Assembly (NCBI GenBank): GCA_025716855.1
Contig: JAIXMQ010000031.1
Coordinates: 1-64,000, forward strand
Reading direction: 5' to 3'
From: Pilaira anomala
Lineage: Eukaryota; Mucoromycota; Mucoromycetes; Mucorales; Mucoraceae
DNA length: 64,000 bases
Shown here: one piece after another, positions 11,901-21,614 of the stretch
Numbering within the stretch: the first letter of the stretch is position 1
Layout of the letters: every line of letters begins with the position of its first letter
The notes under the pieces: generated by a model
Database searches by the model: none
What the model was told of the DNA's origin: nothing
What the model saw: only the letters and a program-made list of their open reading frames with translations
Made by a program: the position numbers and the translations under genes

Positions 11901-12144
11901 TGAAGTTTGGATGGTAGATGCAGGTAAATTAACACCTTCTGGACATAATTGGGTTACTGGGAATGGTTCTACTGCAGTCAAAGAAGAAGAAACTGAAGAT
12001 CAAGTGGATGGTCAAGGAAATACAATTAAAGCTGTTCAAAAGAAAAAGAAATTATCTTCAAAAGAATTGAGAAAGAAGAAGAAAGATCGTATGGAAAGAC
12101 GTAAAAGAGGTGAAGAAGTGTATACAACAGATGAAGAATTATAA
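8971..12144 (+). CDS. TEF3: Translation elongation factor 3 (ABC-F ATPase)
   Basis: Intronless gene for 1,057 residues, the normal EF-3 length. EF-3 is a fungal ribosome-bound ATPase that helps release E-site tRNA and supports eEF1A-dependent tRNA delivery. N-terminal HEAT repeats span about residues 20-320, followed by a helical bundle. ABC1 has Walker A GANGCGKST (~485), signature LSGGW (~570) and Walker B LLLDEPTNHLD (~592). ABC2 has Walker A GPNGAGKST (~729), the chromodomain insert with SYEYEVSW (~835), signature LSGGQ (~912) and LVLDEPTNYLD (~934). The tail is rich in Lys/Arg, as in the ribosome/eEF1A-binding end of EF-3. A CAG run (four codons) encodes a short Gln stretch near residue 96. 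No defects are visible. Confidence 0.98.
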   Translation: MAVTTIAPKKQEEIQKRPAMNDIEKVKKLLNQLSSSTTSDDDRSAVAKELGAYVQSMSVLSLVEYGIIQQLQKDLLNKKSIPARLGAIEAIQALFAQQQQQQPSYSLEPFLVDFLSPLLVLQSHKNTTLTSAASKLAHTIVTKINPYACTLLVPIILEGGLGNSCKWQTKILSLDLLVDLTRQHPKPFFAAIPEVIPTVSDCMWDTKTEVKKKATETMSHICQLIENKDIERFIPAVIGCINRPENVPETIHLLGATTFVQEVDSATLSIMVPLLNRGLNERQTSIKRKAALIIDNMSKLVDDPDVAAPFLPLLLPALERVQDIVSDPECRGVVEKAKQTLERVGTPPTTTTEVFTKLQKQAKVQAAIQSLLPTDLNPVFEATTVKYMNRIALSLCIAKNFFKNIWVDALAPYARSFYDIKNADRLASEALNTCEEAVTPKDLEEEDDEGEDLCKCEFSLAYGAKILLNRTSLRLKRGRRYGLCGANGCGKSTLMRAIANEQVEGFPPRSELKTVYVEHDIDGSEADTPLVEFILSSTGVETKDPAEVKRILLEYGFSELMVTKMAIGELSGGWKMKLALARAMLMNADILLLDEPTNHLDVVNVAWLENYLLGLKTVTSIIVSHDSGFLDHVCSDIIHYEPNYKLKRYGGNLSEFVKKVPRAASYYSLEATQISFKFPEPGYLEGIKTKERAILKMKNVDFQYPGSDKKQLIDISMQCSLASRVAVIGPNGAGKSTLIKLLTGEIESDVGTVWKHPNLRIAYVAQHAFHHIEKHLDSTPNEYIQWRYATGEDREELDKNDRMHGEANEKVMQQVFIIDGEKRVVEELVGRRKLKQSYEYEVSWIGRSSVDNSWISRQKLEDMGFGKKIAEVDSAEAAKMGLNRPLTSKEIEKHLTDVGLEAEFATHSRIRGLSGGQKVKLVVGAAMWNKPHMLVLDEPTNYLDRESLGALALAIKGFGGGVVIVTHNREFTEALCNEVWMVDAGKLTPSGHNWVTGNGSTAVKEEETEDQVDGQGNTIKAVQKKKKLSSKELRKKKKDRMERRKRGEEVYTTDEEL

Positions 12145-12484
12145 AAATAAAAAGTTAAAAAATAAAAAATTATTATATTTTTTTCCTTCTGTGGTTAGCG
12201 TGTTTTTTGAAGGGGGAAGGGGGAGGATGAAGCAAAAATAATATAATAATACTATAAGATACATCGATTGTAGACTATAGAACAGAATCTAATACATAAA
12301 AAAATAGAGATTATTCATATTGATACCGCTACATACGAAACCCTATAAACAAAAGCTATTCATTAATACTATGGTACTCCTGGAATCATAACGATTGAGG
12401 AATGTTTTCGACCCTATATGTCGACCACTATAAAAAAGTACAAACTGTTCAATCTCGTCCCATAGTATTCATGTAAATCAAAAT
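12145..12484. other. EF-3 3' flank
   Basis: AT-rich 3' untranslated and intergenic DNA with a G/A-rich patch near 12210. No gene seen. Confidence 0.5.
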
Positions 12485-12998
12485 ATGCATGTAGAAATTG
12501 ACTTCAGTCATTTGAAACAGCTACTCCGTAGAGCAAGAAAGGAGCTTAATGGCAATAATGCACTAGCTCTCTTACCAGAGTAACGACAGCAAGAAGATAC
12601 TCAAGATAATGATAGTGCTGGTGGAAATGATGAAGATCGTGATGCTGAAGGTGATGGTATCGAACGTGATGCTGCTGAAGGTGATGATGAAGAAGACGGC
12701 TTTGAAAAACATTTGGTCGCCTAGCACAGGTTATTAGTCAAGTTTTTAATTTTGATTAAAGTTAGAAAAGTAAGTAGATATACGCGTTAACTTTCTAAAG
12801 TATATATATTTTTTTATTTAGCAACTATATTTCTATAGTACTGATGGTAACATACTCTTTACGAACATGGTACGTACTGACGGCTACTGCCTTGATTTCC
12901 TGCTCGCTCAAACAATATCCCAATCTGCTGATCTTCCAGATCTCGACTTATCTGACTTTACCGATGATGAACTTAGTATACTTTTATACAATGACTAA
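12485..12998 (+). pseudogene. Truncated TnpB/Fanzor-like transposon gene relic
   Basis: Two in-phase coding remnants. Segment A (12485-12724) starts MHVEIDFSHLKQLLRRARKE, has an internal TAA at 12581-12583 and continues in frame with an acidic D/E/G-rich stretch to a TAG. Segment B (12822-12998, after a TTTAG acceptor) reads ILFTNMVRTDGYCLDFLLAQ, then DLPDLDLSDFTDDEL, then a stop. Segment B is collinear with the larger relic at 21615-23341 (VFINEFKTDGFICRF, then LELQDFTKAEID): the shared pattern is K/R-T-D-G-F/Y, C, F and D/E-L-x-L-x-D-F-T. It ends just before the RuvC-I region would start, so all nuclease motifs are missing. Assignment rests on similarity to the second copy. Confidence 0.55.
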
Positions 12999-13405
12999 CA
13001 TAAACCCTAAAAAAAAATAGACTTGCTCCAGTTGTCATATGAATGATACTAGGCATATTGAAATTGATGGTGTCTCTTTGTTTGGTATGTTACACTGCTG
13101 AAATCAGAATTGCAACATCGTTTGGCAAAGAGATGTTAACGCTTCTAAAAACATTCATCATATATCTTCTAATATAATCCAAACAGGTATACTTCCGACA
13201 ATGTTTGTAAGAAGATAAGAAAATTCTCATGTCCTAGTAACAAAAACTAGTTGACGTTTACACGTAAAATCCTGACTTTGAAAAACCAATTAACCTTTTT
13301 TGTCACAAAAACCTCTAGGGGTGTACAATGATCTGTATATGTTGATCTCTTATATATATATATATTTTTTTTTTCAAATAAATAAAATTTTATTTATTAC
13401 CACTA
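12999..13405. other. Intergenic, possibly decayed element sequence
   Basis: No open frame of note. Following the relic, this stretch may be further decayed element DNA, but no motif is readable. Confidence 0.35.
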
Positions 13406-14488
13406 CTATACTTTTTTCCTTTTATCGCCAATGAAACCATAAGTAGGAGGCGGGTGAGTATGAGAAGATGATGAAGAAGAAGGAATGAATGGATGTGATT
13501 CAAGTAATTTGATACGAGATGGAGGTGAATGTATGGAGGGTATTGTAGTTTTAAAATGATTGATCGTAAAGATGGAGAGAAGAGGGTCTTGAGGTAGTTT
13601 TGGTATAATATCCAAGTCCAATCCAGTTACAAATGGAGAATACCAATTATTATGATTTTCAACAGTTTGTTGTTGTTGTTGTTGTTGTTGTTCATCTTCA
13701 CTATGAATAGGTGTGATTTCGGGAGAAGGTAGTAAATCAATTAAATTGTTGTCAAATTCGGGTGTTGTACAAGATGTAGGCGAAGGTAAAGAATGAGTAT
13801 TTACAATTTTCTTCTTTACACTTGTCCATTCTTCTTTATCATCAATCAATGGCTGTTGTTGTTGTGGTGGTGGTTGATGTATATTTACAGGTTTAGGTTC
13901 AATAAATGGTGAAGAAAATGAATTGGTTCTTTCTCTTTTCTTTACAGATTTTTGTGTAGTTTTTTTTAACACTTTTCGACGCTTTGAATGCTTTTTAGTT
14001 TTTATTGGGATCGGTTCAGTTTGTCTTGTTTCTGTTTCTTTTTGCTTCTTTTCATCTCTTCGCTTCTATATAAAATAAAATAAAATATTAAAAAATAAAA
14101 TAAATTTTTTTAGTACTGCGCTTAAATAACCCTAGTAAGGTAAAAAAAAAATTTTCGTTTTTTCTTTTTTTTTTATATATGTATTGTATTTTATTACCTT
14201 TATCAAAATATACACTAAATAACAAATGATAATAATACACCAAGTCATTGGGGATTGCCTTGACTTTGAAAAGAACCGAAATCTTTTTGATTTGGTATGA
14301 TTAAAAGAGCGCTGTTGTTGTAAAATAATCATATCCGCTGAATCTCTTTGAAGTGTTTGTGTTGAAAGAATGGATTGAATATGTGAATAAATTGAAAGAA
14401 ACAAGATAGATATGAGTGATATTAAAATAAGCAAGACAGGTGATAACACAACGATTGAGGTTATCTGTAATCCTCGGCTTGTACGCAT
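13406..14488 (-). CDS. Unrecognised membrane-anchored fungal protein
   Basis: Two exons (about 14488-14198 and 14065-13406) encode 316 residues. The N-terminal exon has two hydrophobic segments: ITSIVVLSPVLLILISLISI (with LFLSIY following) near residues 10-35, and WCIIIICYLVYILIK near residue 85. These are followed by a Lys/Arg-rich region (KRRDEKKQKE, KTKKHSKRRKVLKK) and a low-complexity Pro/Ser/Gln-rich tail with a Gln tract, ending YGFIGDKRKKV. The exon sum is a multiple of three and the GTAATA donor and TATATAG acceptor are acceptable. The long tail is probably cytosolic. I recognise no domain and assign no function. Confidence 0.55.
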
Positions 14489-15847
14489 TACACACTTTAT
14501 TATATATATATATATAAATATATATATATATTTTATAAACAAAAAGAGAAAAAAGGGGAAAAAAAATTATTACAATCAGGCTTATTAGCAATTGTAATTA
14601 AAGCGAATCACATGACTTTCCCTTAATTTTTTTTAAGGGACTTTTGCTGTCACTTTATCCTGCTAATATTTTTTTTAGCTTTCTCTTTCTTTCTCTCTCT
14701 AACTATTTCTTTATTTATCTCTCCTTCTCTTTTTTCTTCTTCTTTTTCTCTCTGTCTTGATATAACTACACAATTATAAAGTTACAGGTTAACAATTGCT
14801 ATGCAACACGATAAATTTAAACTTAATTGCCTGTAAGACTCTGGTATATTTTTCAGTTTTTCACACACATATTTGTTACCTGGTCGACCCTATGGATACA
14901 TGTAAAACTATACTTGAAAAGAAATATTTTTTTTTCGAAAAAAAAAAGATATTCGCCACTATTTGCCCGGTTTTTAAAAAAGGAATTACACGATTTTTAA
15001 AGTAACTTATAATAACGAATGATTTAGATTGGTTGAAGCATATACACACTTTGTGAACCCATTCCTGACGCCAAAAAAAAAGAAGATGGTACAATGTTCT
15101 ATATCTGGTTATTTTATAGACAGATTATATTTGGTTCATAAAACCTTCTCCTCTGGGCCATGAGGGGGTGGTGGTAAAAAAAAGGGACTCGAGTACAAGA
15201 CGGGTGAATCTTGATTTGAAATAAAGGAGGTATTTACATAATATATATATATATATATCGATCTTTAAAGATATAGTAGGATCGTCATCAAGTAGAAAAT
15301 AAAAAACGAGACTAAAAGGAATATAGATCGGAATTTTGCTTTCGTTACTACTCTTACAAGTTATTACTGCTCTATAGTTTTACCAATAATAAACTTAGCA
15401 GCACACATTACAAAAATAACGTTAATTTAATAAAAAAAAAAAGGCACCTTATTTTTTCGTTTTTCTTTTCTCATTTTTAGAATATATATATAGCCATTGT
15501 TTCTTGATTATCTTTAATATATTTGTTTCACTTTAGTCTTAAATTCGGTATACACTAATTATTACATTTAGGGTAAGTAGGTAATTTGAGAAGCACAAAC
15601 AGCATTCATTTCATTATTCGATTTCATTTAGCGCTTCAAAATGTGTGTGTGTGTGTGTGATTCATGCCCTGGTTTTTTTTTTACACATACAATTTGGTGT
15701 ATCGTTGTACACATTTATATATATATGTAAAAAAAGAATAAAAATGTCTCCACCCCTTTCTTTACTTGACATTCTCCCGTATTTTTATTTTTACTTTTGC
15801 AAGTGGCAGTGCTGATATAAATATTTTATTGCATAAAATAATAGTTT

Positions 15848-15882
<35 letters not shown>

Positions 15883-16076
15883 GATATTGAGAGAGAAAAG
15901 TACATGTTTTTTTTTATAGATTGTATAATATGTTGTAATTGTGTGTGTGTATATGTATAAAGGGGGTAGGATTTTTGGGGGGGATGTTTGTTATTATTAT
16001 TTGTGATTTTTCTTTTTTTTTTTTTGGTTTTGTATTTTTTTTTAAATAAAAAGAAGAAAAAAAAGAGAGAGAGTTA
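14489..16076. other. Long AT-rich intergenic region with microsatellites
   Basis: About 1.6 kb without a supported gene. It contains TA repeats (about 14501-14531 and 15239-15258), a (TG)9 run at about 15641-15659, A/T homopolymers, an AAAAG repeat near 15861-15880 and a G-rich patch near 15160. Short open frames here are low complexity and were not called. Confidence 0.6.
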
Positions 16077-17192
16077 TTACATATCAAAATCTAACAAGTC
16101 TGTAAAAAGAAAGTTAATTAATAATTCAAGAGACTTTTTTTTTTAGAAAAAAAGATGAATTTACCTGCTAATTCTTGATCGGTTGCCATAGTGATGGGAC
16201 TCATATGATCCCCAAAGCCTCCACGTTGTAACCATGAATCAATTTGATCTTCTGTCACGTCACGATTGGTACAAGGCATTGATTTGGGAGCCCAATGAGG
16301 AGATTGAAAAAAGAGATCCATATTCATGATGGAAGGGGAAGAGTAGAAATCGGGGGTATATAAAGGTAAGGGATTACCAAAGATTTCTTCTTGATTGGGG
16401 TTGAAAGTTGAGGCAGTTGTAATATTGGATTTGATGTTAGTAGGCAAAACTGAAGCAGATCCAGATTCGTTCGTGACAAGTCGAAGTTGAAGAGAAGAAT
16501 TTGTACTGTTAACACTACTATCATCATCTTCTTCATCATCCGAGTGAGAAGAAGATAAGTTGGGTGAAGAAGGCATAGAAGAAGTAGTAGTAGAAGAAGA
16601 GGAGGAGGAAGGGGAGAAAGAGGAGGAGGAAGAAGAAGAAGAAGAAGAAATAGTATTTTTTTGGGAAAGGTACTCATAAATCTCTAAATCCTTTGGAACA
16701 GTCGAATGCTTTAAGCTATCCATCATCTTTGATTTTGCTCTAGCCAAATTCTCTCGTAAGTTTCGACTGATTGCAAGAATATCAGGACGGGAATTGAATT
16801 GAGAATGAGGACGAATTTGTCGACTAAGTGCCTTTAATTCTTGTAGACTCATTTTTTGCTTTTTACCATCGATTGGTTTACCAAGAATGATCTTTTTGGG
16901 TTTGGTCACCTTTTTATTCACTTTCCGTAAATTAGAAGATTGAAATGAACTTGTCTTCTTTTGATAATCTTTAGGTGAGACGTACTCTAATGAACTTTTT
17001 TTTTTTTTTTTTTTTTATTTTATAAAAAAAGAAGAGTTCAGCATACACACAAAATCATACACAAATACACATATACGTCTTTTTTTTTTTCTCTTTCAAT
17101 TTTTATATTTATATTCAACTTTACCTGTCATGGGTATACATAAAGGAATTGATATGAAAGGTTTCGTTATGGGTTATGGAATGAGTTTGCAT
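16077..17192 (-). CDS. Unrecognised Ser-rich protein with acidic C-terminus
   Basis: Three exons (about 17192-17125, 16994-16165, 16099-16077) encode 306 residues, exon sum divisible by three. A basic N-terminal region (KKVTKPKKIILGKP) leads into a helical block, MSLQELKALSRQIRPHSQF, and PDILAISRNLRENLARAKSK. A poly-Ser tract (about residues 135-155) and acidic SDDEEDDD follow. The C-terminus reads TEDQIDSWLQRGGFG and, across the last intron, DQELADLLDFDM. A basic patch plus an acidic-hydrophobic end is seen in some transcription co-regulators, but this is only a composition argument. The 23-nt last exon is supported by the TTTTTACAG acceptor and natural reading into the stop. No family recognised. 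Confidence 0.5.
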
Positions 17193-17507
17193 GTTAATGA
17201 GATGAAGAGAAGTCTAAAGGAAGAAACAAAAACAAAAAAAAAAAAAAGAAGAAAAAAAAAGAATAAAAAAAATTGTTTTGAGGAATAAATAAGAAAAAAA
17301 ATGGGACTTGTGAAAAACGCAATTCAAAAAAAAAAAAAAAAAATTAAAAAAACGCAATTCAAAAAGATTGTTTATTTACACAATTGTGCATCATAAAATA
17401 AAAACAAAAGGTAGTACGTTGATCCTGAATAGGATATATGACAGAAAAAGGTATATAAATGTGCTCACTTATTTTAAATTCAAAAAAAAATTAAACTTGT
17501 TTTCATT

Positions 17508-17538
<31 letters not shown>

Positions 17539-18179
17539 CTCAGTAACCTGTCAATCTACTAAATAGATTTGACTTCAAAAAACAATTTTTTTTTTTTTTA
17601 GGGTTGCTCTTTGAAATGAAAAATAGCGGAGACCTATGAAAAGACTGCTTCGATTGAAGGGAACAGAAATGGTCCCTGTCTCTTTTTTTTTCATTTTCCG
17701 AATTGTCATTCTGTATGCTTCCATTTGAACACAAGTTGTGTATTTGTTTACATTTGTAACCTTTTTCTTAAAAAGACCAAACGTTGCCATGGCAACCAAG
17801 CTTAAAATAAAAATTCCAAAACCTTAATTGAACACAAAAAAAAAAAAAAAAAAACGTAATCAAATACCAATCACGAAAAAACTTATTTTTTTTTTTTTTA
17901 ATTTATGCTCTTCTTGCTGTTGTCACTAAAATGACGGGTAACTTCTTTCCCCCAAAAAAAAACCCCTTTTATCAGTGACAGATTGTTCCTAAACATGACC
18001 TATTGGTTTGACTTTTTTTTTTGGGGGGGGGGGGATTAGACGCACGTATTTTATTTAAACATCATCACTCCTGAACGCCTCTTTTTTTTTTTTTTTTTTT
18101 TTTTTTTCTCGATTATTTGTAAATACAACATTTACAAGGCATGATATCATATGGGTTCAATCATTCTATTATTATTTTT
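17193..18179. other. Intergenic, homopolymer-rich
   Basis: No supported gene. It contains a short duplication (ACGCAATTCAAAAA at about 17317 and 17352), A/T tracts up to about 27, and a G10 run near 18024. Short open frames around 17540-17800 are Lys/Phe-rich by composition only. Confidence 0.55.
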
Positions 18180-20351
18180 TTAAAACAAATAAAAAGATCG
18201 AGGTGAAGGCACAAAGAATTTAAGGTAAGCGTTTATACCTACAGCAAACAAGAGAGCGAAACAGATGAGTGTCGGAGCAATGATTTCGATATAAGGACCC
18301 GATAATCTATTACGAATTAGTTCACGACGTCGATAGTATAAACCTGCTCCATAAATCATAACAGAGACTGAAATCAATGTATAAGCGATTCCACTCAACT
18401 TTCCAATGGCATCACCCGAATTAAACAAAGCTAACGAAAATGTGGCGAGAACAAGACTGAATCGCATCCACGAGAAATAAGTACGTTCGTTTGCAAAGAA
18501 TACTTTGGGCTCGACTTTGATAGAAGTCTTCACTTTTTTTGGTACTTTGACTCCAGGAGGTAATGAGACAGATTGTCTACTACTACTAGTAATACTGGCT
18601 TGGGTAGAGGATTCTGGCCGATGGTGAGATGTTATACTTGCATAAGAAGTTGTTGGCTGAGTACTACTTAAAAGGGAAGTATGTTGTTTCTGTTTCTGTT
18701 TTTTATTGGATTGTTGTTGTGCAGGTAAGACCGGTAGAAGTTTACGATCATCATCGTAGTCAATTTGAGCTAACCAATAAGGAAGTAACGGAACACGGGT
18801 ATCGAACATGATGGCCATACCATGTACAAATTTAGAAAATTGGTAAGCCTTTTCTAACAGCCCACTTTGTTCTAAATTTGTTACCCAGGTTGCTTCTGAT
18901 TCATTTGGACCTAAATTTAACTTAATTTCAAATGTAGCATAAGGATATCGATTGACATCTTGTTTCAAATTGCTGAAAGGAAAGTTTATGTCTGCATCTA
19001 GACGTCTCCATCCATGGTTATATCGTCTTGTTGTTGACTCCTCTTGTTCATGACTACTACTATCTTCACGAATGAAACAAAGGTCTGTATCAAGTGCCAT
19101 ACGAACATTTGTATCTCCAGGGATTTGAAATGCAGTACGCTTATAATAAGTCCTTAAAACTTTTTTTTAAAGTTAAAGTTTCAACTAAATATTAGGTGTA
19201 TGTTATATATATATACCTGGTTTTAAGTGGTTATCTATGATTTGTTTTTGTATACTATTGACAAGAATCGCAAACTCCTTAATTTCATTTGGTCTTCTTC
19301 CAGCAGATTCCATCTTCTCTACTGTCTTTTCCAAGAATACTTTGGATCCATTTAAATAATCGTCAACGTATTTATCTTTGATTTTAAATGTTTCCTTTGT
19401 TTCATTTTTATCCTGGTTATCTAACGTTCTTCTTTCTACCGAAATCTTTTTATTCCCTACAGCGGAGCCATACCAACGTAAACGAATTACTTGTGAGTTT
19501 TCTAAAGATTCCACACGAGAACGATAAATATCAAAATTATCGTTATCAAGATAAAGAGTAGAGATGGCAGGATCAGTATCTTCAAATGAGTCCAAATTAT
19601 CATTGTGTTGATAGACAAGCACAGGTAAATGACGAAGGACATCTGTTTTAAGTTCGAAAATATCATCTGTATGTACAAAGAACCGTTTGATGACGGTACG
19701 ATGCACATTTAAACTAAATTGAGAAGAATCCTTGAGTAAACTCGAAGGGACAGGTAAATTATTGTTTTCATCTTGGCGTCGTACAGCACTAAAGAGTTCG
19801 GAAAGTTTGATCAAGAGAGCATCATTATCTTCATTTTCCTTCCAAAATGGACATTGATTTAATCGAACCATAAACATGGGCCTTAATATATAGTTTGTAT
19901 GACGATCATGTTTCTTGACAATCTTTAAAAAGCCTGTATAGTTAATTCTGGAAAATTTCTCAAGACGTGCAATGTCATCTGCTACTTGATTGATTTTGAG
20001 TTGTATTTCAAACGGATCGTGTTGGCTGCTATTTCCTTCTTTGTTGGCGATTTGGGTTGCACAAGATTCGATTTCTTCTCTGATTGAATCCATAGTTGCT
20101 TTATGAAATGTATTTACCTATAATAATTATAAATTTATTAGGTTAATATGTATCTCTTTTTTATAGAATCTTTTTTTTTTTACTTTCTCGAGATTATTAT
20201 CCAACATTTCAACAAATTCTGTCTCATCTCGTTCTGTAAAATCTTGTTCTTTTTCTGCTTTACCGAGTTTTCTTTTTAATTCATCGTAATCCAAGTAATA
20301 TGATTTCCATTCAGGTGATATAGCTTCTTTTAAAGTAGCACCAAATTTCAT
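18180..20351 (-). CDS. VTC4: Vacuolar transporter chaperone: SPX-domain polyphosphate polymerase (VTC4-like)
   Basis: Three exons (about 20351-20184, 20117-19217, 19159-18180) encode 682 residues, near the Vtc4 length. It makes polyphosphate from ATP and moves it into the vacuole. Residues 1-150 are an SPX domain (MKFGATLKEAISPEWKSYYL; KFSRINYTGFLKIVKKHD), the inositol-pyrophosphate sensor. The polymerase tunnel domain has KRFFVH, RLRWYG, SVERRT, YYKRTAFQIPGD, FEIKL and FSKFVHG. The C-terminal DUF202-type region has three membrane helices after VEPKVFFANERTYFSW. At the VERKT position of yeast Vtc4 this protein has VERRT, a Lys-to-Arg change at a residue I recall as substrate-binding. A Ser/Gln/Lys-rich linker precedes the membrane part. 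Vtc4-type is preferred over Vtc2/3 by size and the E..K/SKF..HG residues. Confidence 0.88.
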
Positions 20352-21614
20352 TTCTGTATAAAAAATAGTCCGTGAAAGAAGTAATATAAAAAAGACTAGT
20401 TTATTTTATGATGTGTGTACATCTTGCATATAAATAAATAAATAAACCGGAACATTTTTCTTTTTAAGATACCACAGAAAAAAAAAAAATAGGTCTGTCA
20501 TAACTTTTTAAATGACCCTGCATCTAAACAAGAAAAAAAAAGGATTTTTTTTTTTAATTTAACAAAAAAAATAGTTTTGTATATATATATATATATATAC
20601 ATTTTGATAATAATGATACATGTCTGTATGTGCATGTAGAAGATCTATATATTTATACTTTTTATATTAGTAGTCAAAGTATAGTTTCTCTTTTTTATGC
20701 TAGCAAAAGAATGGACAGTCCCATTTCATACATGAATATATATAAAATATCGACTGGAATGATGTTTTTTTAATCAATTTTTTTTTTGTTTTGACAAGGG
20801 ATCCAATATGCTGGTTTTCTTAAATGTAAAAAAAAACATTTGTTTTAATATGTTTATTATAAAAAAAAAAGCTTCAAAAAATTCTCTGGTATATAATTTA
20901 TTTCACTATCAATTCGATTTTCGTTGGCATGATAATATTTGGGGCTTCTATTTACTTACACGCTGTAGGCGTTTTTTTATTATATGTACTCTGCAGCATA
21001 AATTAACTGGAATAAATTCAAATAGTTTAGCGTCTATCAGACTGTCACTTGCATTTTCGAATTGTCATCAGCAATGTGCTATATTATTTATTCAAGATAA
21101 TTATCTGTTTTTTAAATGGTTGTTTTTTGCCTCTAATTTTTATTTACAAATGAGCAACAAACAGTTAGACAACAAGGTGTTTAAAAGTTAACTTTTTCGG
21201 ATTTAGTAAAGATTGTCTATACTGATAAGAAATAGAATATGTCGATTATTTTATTACGTAATTTTTTTCTATAACAAATGTCATTCACAATCCTGAGCGA
21301 TTTTACGAGCGATTTAAATAAAAAAAGGGTGGCTTGAAATAACTGTCTTTTAAATTAAAATTTGTTAAATTCATGCATTTTTACTTTGTGCGACGTGATC
21401 TTAACACGCCGAGCGCTAACTGTTCTAAATTTGGGAATTTTATGTTAGACAGTTACTGAATTTTTTAATTAAAAAAAAATCACTTACTGTGTAAAACCAT
21501 TAAGTGCGGAGCGCACCACATTCTAGGTGGCAGTATAAAAAATATTTGTTGTTGTTGTTGTCTACAAATTATATCAGGTTTTCCACGCCCTGACCAGATG
21601 GATGATGATATGTC
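20352..21614. other. Gene-poor stretch between VTC and the TnpB-like relic
   Basis: AT-rich with a TA repeat near 20579-20599. An open frame at 20808-21191 is Phe/Asn/Lys-rich without recognisable features. 21330-21614, just beyond the relic's zinc-ribbon end, has a few GC-richer patches (AACACGCCGAGCGC near 21401; AGTGCGGAGCGCACCAC near 21510, which is a short inverted repeat). It could hold the element's 3' end, where guide RNAs of such elements usually lie, but no structure was proven. Confidence 0.4.

Noticed and set aside
17540..17799. Overlapping minus-strand open frames of 64-74 codons
   Set aside because: Interrupted by homopolymers and without recognisable motifs.
20808..21191. 127-codon open frame on the plus strand
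   Set aside because: Phe/Lys/Asn-rich by composition, no domain, no splice or promoter context; expected by chance in AT-rich DNA.
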